A stretch of 64,000 nt of DNA, from the NCBI RefSeq assembly GCF_018139145.2, contig NC_059473.1, positions 67,314,707-67,378,706 on the forward strand, written 5' to 3'. Below the pieces are notes generated by a model. The model was not told the origin of the DNA. It ran no database searches and saw nothing but the letters and a program-made list of their open reading frames with translations. The translations under genes and the position numbers were made by a program. This DNA is from Gymnogyps californianus. Lineage: Eukaryota; Chordata; Aves; Accipitriformes; Cathartidae. Positions within the stretch are counted from its first letter, which is position 1, and each line of letters starts with the position of its first letter. Shown here one piece after another: positions 24,811 to 34,829 of this stretch.

Positions 24811-27039
24811 ACTCTGCTGCAGTGTCCCAATGAATCCTAAATCATAGGGATACAAATTTATTTACAGAATTGAATTCTTCCTAGATTTCAAGATCTTCTA
24901 AATTATTGAAGTTTGCTTACACAGTATTTTAATATTATTTAGACTGAGAAAAATCACACTCAACATTTCCACGTTATTTTTTGTGGTCAATTCGTGTTTC
25001 TCTGCTGTACAAAATGGAGAATAACATAACCTCAATTTTAAAATGTACAAGGACCTATATTTTGAAGTCTCCAATTGCCTAGAGCAAGTCTGTACATTAT
25101 GGGGAAAATAACCCAAAGGAAATTAAAATACAGTAGGTTTCTTCTATGCAAGTTCTGTCTGCAAGAACATAACAACATAGGAGAAATCCTACCCCTCTCA
25201 TTAAGGATGGCTTTCTAAACTGACAGGTTTTCTTGATATAAAACTGGAATATGCTTCATTACTAGCTAGTCCTAGAATTGCAAATAATTAATTCATGAAA
25301 TGATTAATTTACTTGTTATTTTAATTATTACTTAAATCAACCAGCCAGATTGATAGTCTTTGTGTCTGGTTTTTTGCTACATCAACCACCTGTGGAGGAC
25401 AGGAGTCCTAGCTCATTAAGGAAAGCCAGAATGTCTGAACATATTTAAAGATACAATTAAAGTTCTTTGTGGGAGTGAAGGAAGGCATAAGCCCTCAAAA
25501 TTGAAAATGCCAACATTTTTACATAAATATCAGATTATTCAGTGGCATTAGTGGGCACCAACATTTGCAAGTTAGAATACTGGTGCTACAAGTGATGTTA
25601 TTAGTAGCTTTATCTTTATATTGAAGAGAAAAGCAAAACACACCCATGCTTTACATGTTGTCAGTTCCCAGAGCTCTGATCATTTTCACAAACCTTGGCT
25701 TTAAATGAGTGCTAGCAAAAATCACCTTAAATCAAACTCAGAGCTCCTCGGTGATTGTGACAGAAGTTGTCTAATTGGAAATTTTAGTGTAAGTCTCTTC
25801 ATGTGAAATTGATATAAAGGTAAATCATGAGAAGGAGGGTTGGGAGATGAATCAACAATTAACTGTAATCACCATTATGAAAGGTTAATCATAATTAATT
25901 TGAAAACACTGATTTATTGCTGTCGTATTTTGCCTATTTAAAAGGTAAGGCAAAATAATATAATATTTGTAAAAAGGACTGGATTGCAAATGCAGTTCAA
26001 GGACCAATCTCCCTGATGGATGGCAAGGGGGAGAACTTACAGAGTGAGCCGATCAAACTGTGCTCTTTAATTTGGGCTCACATGTGATTACCAGGGAATT
26101 TGTGTTCATTTCCTACTACAGTAATTAAGGGGAGGCACTTCACACTCACACATTCCAGGGGGATCATTTAATGTCTGGTTACATTACATGGTTCTCCTAT
26201 TAATGAGCCATCTCTGTTTAAATAAGGCACTTCCTTCTGCCAAATGAACATTTAAAAACCTTAAAATGAGATGTGGTTGGCAACAAAAGACCAGACATTA
26301 TGAAGCTGGGCAGATTCAAGTTTTTAAGAGGGTAGGAGTGAGGGGAAACACAGATATAAATCATTCAGATGGGGTTTATATACATATGTATGTCTGCATA
26401 TATACACATACATTAGTGTACGCTATCTGATATCAGAGGCAGGACATTGGAACAAAGCAATCCAGTTCCGTTTTAGGTTTGGTTTTTGAATTAAACAAAC
26501 CTGATCTAGAAAAAAAACTTGTATGATGTGCATGCATCTCTAAATACCCATCTATAAAGAAGGGAAAGAATCTATTGCACAGTGTTTCTGCCAGTTGGAA
26601 TGGTTCCAAAAACCCCTGAAATCTTCTCTGAGTGAGACACACTACTATAGTATAACATATTTGAATGCTTATATTGCTACAAAATTGTATGACCTTTCCT
26701 CAGAAGGCGGCATTTACTACAATTAAAGAAGAACATCGAAAGTTGGAAAACTATCTTGGGAAAAAAAACAGGTTGCAACTGTGTTCAGACAAATTAAATA
26801 GTCTATACTGGGGCAATTATAATTAGCTTCACAAATACAAGATGGGGAGCAAATGGATAGGTAGCCATTTAGCAGGAAAGCATCTGGGGATTATAATGGA
26901 CAACTAGCTTTATATCTCTCAGTGGTGTCACACCATTAAAAAGAGGAAATGTCTAAGTAAAACATGTAAACAGGAATATATTCTGTTCATTCTGAAGCCA
27001 ACTTGCATCTCTATGCAGTGCTGGTAAGAGTTCAGGTGA

Positions 27040-27440
27040 GTTTTAGTAAAGATGAAAACCTCTAGAGAGAATTCAGAGAACTGCAATTTGCACAGTTAGA
27101 GTTCTAGAAAATACAGCCTATGAGGAGAATGAAAGAGAAGAGACAGTTTAGTGTAGAAACTAGATAGAGCAATACCATCAACCCTCAATTAAATAAAATA
27201 CCTTTGTAAAGAAAAAGGGAATAATCCATTCCTTGTATTGACTGAAGTTAGGGAAAAGGTAACATGAATTTCTGCAAGGAAGATGCAGATTAGCTATTGG
27301 GAAAAGACTTTGCAATGAGCAAAATAACTCTAGGAAGGGTGGCCCTGGAAGGAAGTTTCTAAGGCAAAGCTAAACAAGCTTCTGTCTGGAAAGCTACAGC
27401 CACAGATAGCTCATCCTGTCTAGAAGTAGCAGATAGATTA
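27040..27440 (+). mobile_element. Very old, decayed CR1 LINE C-terminal/3' region
   Basis: The + strand shows faint but ordered similarity to an old CR1 C-terminal segment: CCTATGAGGAGAATGAAAGA near 27118 (the Y-E-E-R region), GCAAGGAAGATGCAGATTAG near 27274 with ATTGGGAAAAGACTTTG (the F-R-L-D-I-R-K-N-F region), and GGAAGTTTCTAAGGC then CTAAACAAGCTTCTGTCTGG near 27351-27390. No octamer tail remains. Approximate limits; recognised by pattern only. Confidence 0.5.
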
Positions 27441-28400
27441 CATGTCTTTTTTTTTTTTTTCCTGTGGTTTTAAGCACATGCTTAAATGTGCTTTGTCATG
27501 AGGTGTAAATATATCTGAGCTAGGTTTTAGAGGGAAACAACTGGGAAAAAAGAGAAATTGTCTCCATGCTTCTGTGGGTGTGCTTCTTCCAACATTTTGT
27601 CTATTTCTTTAAAAGCTGTCTTAAGTGTCTCTACACCCTCCACCATCTACAGTGCCAATATACTCACAAAAATATAACAGTGTTAATGCTATTCATGTCT
27701 TTCACTGCAAGCTCACATGAAATTAAACTTGTGTGACTTGATTAAGAAATTTTCTTAGTTCTAATCTTCCCAACTATTAGAAATATGCATCTCTGAAGCA
27801 GATGATAACAAATTTATACTTGAAAACTGATTTTGCTTCTGGGTAGTCTTTAAGAATGCAGTGTTAGCAAAGATCAATTTTAATATGAAAAACTAAGCAA
27901 TTAAACCAAGCAGTGCTCCATTATCTTCTTTTTGCTGGCTCAGTGAAACTGAATTAACATCAAACGAAGAAGAAAAATATCCCAGAACACAACAAAATAA
28001 AACTGGATTTGGCCCTAAACTGGAATTTCAGATGTTGCTTAGATTGGCCAAAATGTTCAAATTCCACAAGTAGGTATGCAGGTAGAAGTCATCTGGTTTT
28101 CGTTCATGGTTAGCATATATCAAGAGAATTCAACAACGGCTGTAGATACTCAGTTTTCCTAAATCTGAATTTAGGTGCTCCACTTTTAAGTATCTGGATT
28201 AGAAAGTTCAGTTTGAGGAGTATACATAACAGATACAGATTTTGAAATACCAATGGAAGAGATGGGTAACCTAATTTAAAAAGAGAGAGACAGACATTTC
28301 ACAGTAATCGGGCCAGTGACCTACAGTTTTGTTTGCTCAGTGTCTACAACCTTTGGAAAAAAGTTTTTTAAAGGAACAAAATGAAAAATCGCACACGTAC

Positions 28401-28571
28401 GATGTGGAAACCTGCTCCTTTGATCACAAATACGGCACTGAGGGTTCCTTGCAGGCTGTCCAGGTACATGTTCAACAAGTTTGCAGTACATTTCCCGACC
28501 CTTTTCTCCACAGGTAGCATTGGTTGTGATGAGAGCATTAGTAGCCAGGTTCAGCACTGCAGGAAACAACC
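28401..28571 (-). CDS. LAMA2: Laminin subunit alpha-2, coding exon 2 (start of mature chain and LN domain)
   Basis: This exon encodes the first part of secreted laminin alpha-2, the heavy chain of laminin-211/221 in muscle and nerve basement membranes. Seen: after a TTTGTAG acceptor the frame reads (G)LFPAVLNLATNALITTNA and continues through CGEKGREMYCKLVEHVPGQP to CRICDQRSRFPH, ending at a GTACGT donor. Two bases of a split codon open the exon and one base closes it, giving 171 bp, which equals the human exon 2 (c.113-283, from memory). NAT is an N-glycosylation sequon. The cysteines of the LN start (CGEKG, MYC, CRIC) are present. The last residues before the donor (R-S-R-F-P-H) differ from the human N-S-S-N-P-N but keep the length. 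LAMA1 is the main alternative; the LVEHVPGQP and SKIHPLENGE wording across exons favours alpha-2. The signal-peptide exon is not in the window. Confidence 0.95.
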
Positions 28572-30947
28572 CTACAAACAAAATATAAAATAAAATCAAA
28601 CAAAAGCAACAGAGGCAAAAGCAAGGTGAATTTAGCAGGACAATCATAAATCAATATAACACCTGTTATGGCATTAAAGCAATAGGCTTAGTTTTCAACA
28701 ACTATGGAAGTAATGAAGAACAGAAAAGCACCAACAACTTTGGTTTTGAATCCAGAACTTAGACATCAGAATAAAGCCATTATACTGATGGTTTCCCCCT
28801 TGTTCCCTTCAAAATTCAAGTTGGTACCTTCTGGTTATATCTTGAACAACAGCAGGACGCCAAAGGAGAAAGTAAAGTATGGAAACATACAAAGCATCAC
28901 AAAATTTTTTTTTTCATAATCAAACTTTGTGTTCCTACCCAATTGGACATTGAAACGTTGTATGCAAATTACCTATGAAAACTCTTTATTATTCTTCTTT
29001 TCTGCTTACATCTCCATGGGAAAGCTTTTCCTTCACAGACTGCATCACTTGTATTACACTGTATTACTGCTCCGCTTAGGACCTCATAGTCACCCTTGTC
29101 ATCAGAGAAGCCGAGTAATTCATGCAGCAACATGAATAGCATCTGCCACGTGTGGTTTCCCTTTCCTCAAGAAGAGGATAATATATACAACTTTATATCT
29201 TTTATGGCAGTACTGTTGTTATTTTTTTCAGGTGCACATGCCGAGTGATGTATTGTAATTCTCGTTCAGCTCAGCACTTAAGCACATGTCTGAGTGCTCT
29301 GCTGAACCGAGTTCTATGTAGCAGTAAGCTATAAAGATTATAAACCATATGAAGAACAATCATTAAGGTGGGTTACTCTCCTTCTCACTAAATACTGATC
29401 AGAACCTTTGAGCCATGATAAAATTGATCCACGGAGACAAACTGATACAATGTATTGAATGTATACATTAGCCCCTCACATTAAATCAATCAGTTTTGTA
29501 TCTTCAAAAGCATAATTTGCCATGGCTGCAGGTTAAACCAAAACAACAACAAAAAAATCTGAGGTATGGATTGGGATCATCTTCAGATTTATTTGATGAC
29601 AATTTTCACTGGCCCTAAACCCACTCTTCTGCAATTCATTCAGCTTCTAACCCTATTGTACTATTATAACCTTAAAATAAGGCTTTAATCAAAACTGAAT
29701 TTGCAATTACTTTACACTGATAAAGCTCCCTTTATAATGATATTCCTTTTCCTCCTCCACAGACAGACAACACTATTCATCTGACTCCTTTCAGTCCTTT
29801 AACTCCAGTCTCCTGCTTGTCTCTGCAATTAACCTGTATGCCATTTAATTACCAAGCTTGGCTGGTCATGGTACAGCTGTCCTCTGACATCGTGAGTTAG
29901 TGACTCTGACGCTCACTTTAAAACCATGTTAAACATACTGCTTGAGCAAGGGAACCACCTAGTTATTAACCTGAGCAATTTGTATAGTCAATCAATAGTT
30001 GAGATTTTATTGATCATGTAGCTTGCTTCTTCTGTATAGATTACAGTTCATTTTTATCACATTTTAAAATCTGTACAGTTGTTCTTGTATTTTTATTCAA
30101 TGCATTCAGTGGTATTTGCTGCCTTCTACAATGGGGGCATATGGTAAAAATCTGTGTAAGCATTAGCAGAGTAGATGAATTAATAGCTGTGGAACTTCCA
30201 ATGTTGACTTACAGCCTCATTATTCTCTTTTTAGGCTGTACAAAGTTAATAGTGTAAAAGCCAGTGATCATTTAGTCTTAACACAGAGTCTGGTATTTGG
30301 GTTGGAGTTAAGTATTTTATTCCCTCAAAAGTGAACCTCGTAAACAGGACAGAATGATCCTAAATGCAAGGAATTGCAGTACATGGCATCAGGAGAATAA
30401 ATCCTTCAAAAAACAGTGGAACGGCTGAAAAAGAGCAGCCAAAAAGCCTCCAGATTCACACAGCTATAAAAATATCACGTTATATGTCTACACACAAATC
30501 ATACCATTGTTCTAATTTTTAACTCAATTTTCAAATGTAAGAGACATAAGTAAACAAAGAGTTCTTAAGGCACTCATCAATTAGAACATCATTTTACTCT
30601 CAGGTAACCTCTTTTATGTACAGAGCAGCTTAGAGCAAAAACTACCAAAACAGCCTTGCCCATAATCAGTAGAACCACAGGCACCAAAAGAAGTATTGGG
30701 TGTTTCACTGAAGAGACCATGTCAAGACCCCAGCACCTCACAGAGAAGTGCATCACACTGCATTCCCTGCAGGCTCACAGGAGTGGATCTGACAGGCCAA
30801 GAGCAAAAGATGCACAAAGTGCTTCTACACTGCACCCACCACTTCACGTTTGGTATTGAAGAATTCCCCGGCCCTGGAATTTTAACAAGTTAAAAATTAC
30901 GATTAACAACTACACATTTGAACTTTTTTTGAATAATCTTTGTTTGC

Positions 30948-31017
30948 GAGGAGCAGGGAGTTGGGCTCGATGGTCCTTATGGGTCCCTTCCAACGCGAGA
31001 TATTCTATGATTCTATG
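30948..31017 (+). mobile_element. CR1 LINE 3' end, about 70 bp
   Basis: A very short 5'-truncated copy: the GAGCAGGGAGTTGGGCTCGA motif, then GGGTCCCTTCCAAC and two ATTCTATG octamers ending at 31017. This is the standard CR1 3' UTR and tail, in + orientation. Severe 5' truncation is typical of CR1 insertions. Confidence 0.9.
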
Positions 31018-31839
31018 ATACTGCTTTGTATAACCCAAAATAAGTCTTTGCTTTTAAAGAACATTTGATGTGCAAGCCCAATAGAATGGAGGAAGCAATA
31101 CTATTCATATTGCTTTCTTGCAATTAGTATATATAATACTTCCACAACATAGGCATGAGATTCTAGCAATACAGAAGATGAAACCATTGTCTTGAATCCT
31201 TTAGTTAGGCCCTTTGTAGATGAAATAAAAATGTGAATGTTCATGATGCTAGTATACACTAGTATACACACTGTTTACCCTTTCTAAGATTCACATCTAT
31301 CCAATCATAAATCCCCAGGAAAAAGGCAAGAGAGCTCAAGACACCACAGTTCATTTTTTTAGAGAATTTTTCCTTATTTTTCATTATAATAATCATACAG
31401 AAGAAATATTTAAAAATTGGTGTACTAGTTTTGTGCATCGTAAAATTCAATTTCTCACTCAATTATAAAGTTTATTTAGTTATCAGTCCCACCTTGAATT
31501 CTATGGGCATCCTCCTATCAAATACTTCCAAAAACATGATCTGCTATAATTAGAGAGAGGAGTTCTTTCTTTATTGCCAAATACCTTTAGTAATCATTTG
31601 CTCCAGTGCAAAGACTGGGTAAAATGCCTCTGAGTCAGAAACACATTATGTCTATTTTGTGTAGCTCAAGTGCAAGCAGACAAATTCTACTCCCTTCAAC
31701 TGCCAGCTACATCAATCTTTTCCCTCCTTTGTGTCACTGGCAAAAAACAGATTAGCATTCATTTCTACCTGTAAAAAATACCAAAATTCTAGCAATTGTA
31801 TGGAGGAAATAGGTAGAAAAGATTGGCTTGTAATTAGGT

Positions 31840-31955
31840 GGTGGTTTTAGCAGCCTAGGTTCAATTTCTGGTTTTCAGCAGACTTCTGTTGCATGAAGAG
31901 AAAAACACGGTCTCAGATTCTCACCTATGAAATGGGCATGGTCACCTTTCTGCTT
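31840..31955 (+). mobile_element. Probable MIR-type SINE fragment
   Basis: Contains CAGCCTAGGTTCAATTTCTG followed at MIR-like spacing by CTCAGATTCTCACCTATGAA and ATGGGC. This resembles the MIR order of a CCTGGGTTCAAATCC-type block, then CTCAGTTTCCTCATCTGTAAAATGGG. Heavily diverged, as expected for a family that old. + orientation. Confidence 0.5.
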
Positions 31956-32449
31956 TCCACTTTGGTTTTTAAGCATGGAACATATTCCATGGAGCTTTTA
32001 GAGCATGGAAGCCCAACAGACAGTTTGTTTAGTGTTGACAGGTGATTAAACTATGAAAGGAAAATAACATAGAAACTAATCAAATTCTTTGAAGTGGTGT
32101 ACCATGCAAGGGTAATCAAGCAAGCTGCTCAACTCTACAGAATTAGTGATGATAAGTTTAGCACATATTGTCAACAGAAACAGTTTTAGAAAAAAAACGG
32201 TAAAAATGAAAAGCAGCGAATCAGCAGGAATAGCTGATTTTTGCCTACAAACTCCAATGTACTCAAGTTTTACACTGCCACTGTTCTAGTTAAGTAGGGT
32301 GTGGTACCAAAGTGCTAACTACATTATCAGTTTTTTAAATGGTTCCTGGATCAAAGCAGATCTGAATACCTATCTTAAAGACAAAAATAGTGGATGCTTG
32401 GGATCAGTGTTTTTTTACAGAGGCCTCACAAGTCACCCCTTATCAATAC

Positions 32450-33300
32450 TAAAGTTCTTTGTAGACGTTGGCAAGCATATAGGTATAAGTGATTCACTGA
32501 GTTCAACATATTTACATTAACAAACAGATTTTGACAAGATTCCGCAAAGGCCGTTAAAGGAACTAAGCTATCATGACATATGAGGGAATGACCTCTCACT
32601 ACATAACCACAACAAAACAAGGAAAATGGGGAATAACACTGGAAACACAGTGATCTTTGCTGAATCCTGTTTTGTTCAACACTTACATAGTAACTTAGAA
32701 AAGAGGATAAAAAGTAAGGTGACAGTTTATTGATGACAGAAATTATTCAGGATAATCAAAACAAGGACAGACCACAAAGAATGGTAGAAAAATTTCACAG
32801 TATGGTGTATCTAGGCAATAAAATGGCAGATGAAATTGATGAATGGAAATTAATACACAGGGAGAAAATATGATAGGCTCTGCACTAGCTATTATCACCC
32901 CTGAAAGAGCCATTATGGATATTTCAATGAAAATATTAGCTCAAGGAATAGAAACAAATGTCATTACATTATCGCATAAATCCATCCGTAATGACAACTC
33001 AAATACTGTATGATATTCCTTATCCCTCAGCTCCAAAAGGACATGCTAGAACTAAAAAAGAAAAGTGTGACGATCACAGCTGTGGATCAACTTCTGAATG
33101 TGGACATTAATAGGCTATGAGTCTTCTACTGGGAAAAGAACTGATTGGGAGATGTATAAAATGACATAACTGCATATAAAATCATAAATGGGTTTAGTAA
33201 GTGAACATTTGGAAGTGACCGTGGTAAGTTTCGTTACCCTTCTACCACAAATTGGGGGTGCTGAGTCAACTTATCATACAGAAGTTTTCTTCACTGATTG
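32450..33300 (+). mobile_element. Very old, strongly decayed CR1 LINE
   Basis: No intact frame, but the + strand follows the order of a CR1 RT region as found in reptile genomes. There is an ACAGATTTTGACAAGATTCC block (the F-D-K-I/V-P motif) with AAGGAACTAAGCTATCATG near 32524-32576, then a TTTTGTTCAACA block near 32670, GGCAATAAAATGGCAGATGA near 32814 (the W-A-x-K-W-Q-M motif), and TATAAAATCATAAATGGG near 33174 toward the C-terminus. Divergence is far higher than in the other copies here. Identification is by remembered similarity and the limits are approximate. Confidence 0.6.
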
Positions 33301-33622
33301 GGATTTTTTGTCTGTTTATAAATGGAACTGCTTTTCAGTATGACAGAAACTAAATTCTAGACTACAAGAATAAATTCTATAATAAGATGTTTTTATTCCA
33401 AAAGCAGGAATGGATTAAAAACCAATTTGATTAATATATAGAACAAGGCTTCATCTGGGGCTGTTAAACATGAAGGGCTGGGTGTTCAACTGTCAGTTCA
33501 GAATATCCCTAAATCACTGGCTGTTGCAGGGTTTTATCCAGGGAGGCATCACTGTACTCTTTCCCTTTCACATTTTTCCTCAATATCACCTCTAATACAC
33601 ACCTGTAGTTGTTTCTTACTAA

Positions 33623-33627
33623 GGCTG
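33623..33627. repeat. Target-site duplication, left copy (GGCTG)
   Basis: Perfect 5-bp match to 34217-34221 on the other side of the solo LTR; it marks the integration site. Confidence 0.85.
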
Positions 33628-34216
33628 TGTATTGGGTCTAGCTGAGATGGAGTTAATTTTCCCCATAGCAGCCCTCATAGTGCTGTGCTCTGTATTGGTA
33701 GCTAGAACGGTGTTGATAACACACCAGTGTTTTGGCTACTACGGAGCAGCGCTCACACAGCATCAAGGCTGTCTCTCCAACATTGCCCCCCCACCACCAC
33801 CAGTAGGCTGGGGGTGGGCAAGATCTTGGGAGGGGACAGATCCAGGACAGCTGACCCAAACTGACCAAAGGGATATTCCATACCATCTGATGTCTGCTCA
33901 GTATAAAAGCCAGGGGGAGGAGGAGGAAGGGGGGGCATTCGTTTCTTTACATTTGTCTTCCGGAGCAACCACTACACGTACTAAAACCCTGCTTCCCGGG
34001 AAGTGGCCGAACATCGCCTGCTGATGGGAAGTAGAGAATAAAATCTTTTGTTTTCCTTTGCTTTCACGTGCGACCTTTGCTTCTGCTTTATTAAACTGTC
34101 CTTATCTCGACCTACAAGCCTTTCATTTTATTTTCTCCCCCTGTCCAGTGGAGGAGGGGGAGTGATAGAGCGGCTTTGGTGGGCACCTGGCATCCGGCCG
34201 GGGTCAACCCACCACA
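33628..34216 (+). mobile_element. Solo LTR of an avian endogenous retrovirus (ERVL-like), 589 bp, with 5-bp target duplication
   Basis: Starts TGTATTGGGTCTAGC and ends CAACCCACCACA, so it has the retroviral TG...CA ends. Perfect direct repeats GGCTG flank it at 33623-33627 and 34217-34221. Inside are GACAGCTGACCCAAACTG and AAGGGATATTCCATACCAT, which I recognise as a common avian solo-LTR family, a TATA box (TATAAAA, 33902-33908), and poly(A) signals AATAAA (34037-34042) and ATTAAA (34090-34095). No gag, pol or env sequence follows, so it is a solo LTR left by LTR-LTR recombination. Antisense to LAMA2. The family name (ERVL-like) is inferred from the 5-bp duplication and remembered similarity. 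Confidence 0.88.
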
Positions 34217-34221
34217 GGCTG
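34217..34221. repeat. Target-site duplication, right copy (GGCTG)
   Basis: Right partner of 33623-33627, directly after the CACA end of the solo LTR. Confidence 0.85.
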
Positions 34222-34806
34222 GTAGCACATATAGCCCAACATCAAAGTCCACTCAAAATGAAATAGAAACTGTAACCTTAATTTTGTGTGGCGTTGCTAA
34301 TGAAACCATAACATTTTTGCCAATATTCATTTTTTCCACCAGCCATTGTCCTCTATACTACTTCCCATCATTACCTTGCATCCATAGAGGTCTCATTAAT
34401 GGCTACTCTACAGATCCTCAAAACATTCTCTGAGATTGGTGATTTCCTTGCAGTTTTCTGCAAAGCAGTATTACCTAATTCATTTTCTTATGTTTTCCTA
34501 ATCTCATTGCCTAAAGGAAAATAACAGCCCAGCTTCACATGTTTTCCTTTATGTACTTTTCACATTTCCTCACCAACCTCCAGCTCATATAAGCTCAATG
34601 AGTATCAGTGGAATAAAACCCACCAATCTTACGCATGGCACCCTGCCCTATTTTGTCATGCCCTATTACCTACTTCTCTGCCAAACTGACAGATTTTCCA
34701 CATGCTTTATTGCAATAGTTGAGATCAGCAGAAGCACATGAGCTACACAAGTAGCAGGTACAAGACATTTTCATAAAGCCTGTCAGCTGTTGAATTCAAT
34801 CTCATT

Positions 34807-34829
34807 CTCACTCTCCCTCTCCCTCTCCC
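34807..34829. repeat. (CTCCCT)n short tandem repeat
   Basis: About three to four CTCCCT-type units in intron 1. Confidence 0.7.

Larger units (their letters stand above)
23849..28400 (-). other. LAMA2: LAMA2 intron 2 (complete, 4.6 kb)
   Basis: Bounded on the minus strand by a GTACGTGT donor at 28400 and a CTAACAG acceptor at 23849. It contains a 76-base T run (24726-24801), a directly repeated 19-mer near 24322-24367, a strongly decayed CR1 (about 27040-27440) and an AT-rich, homeodomain-motif-rich stretch (about 25860-26270) that could be conserved regulatory DNA. No coding sequence was seen. Confidence 0.9.

Noticed and set aside
33632..34024. Plus-strand ORF of 130 codons
   Set aside because: It lies entirely within the U3/R part of the solo LTR and has no resemblance to a protein.
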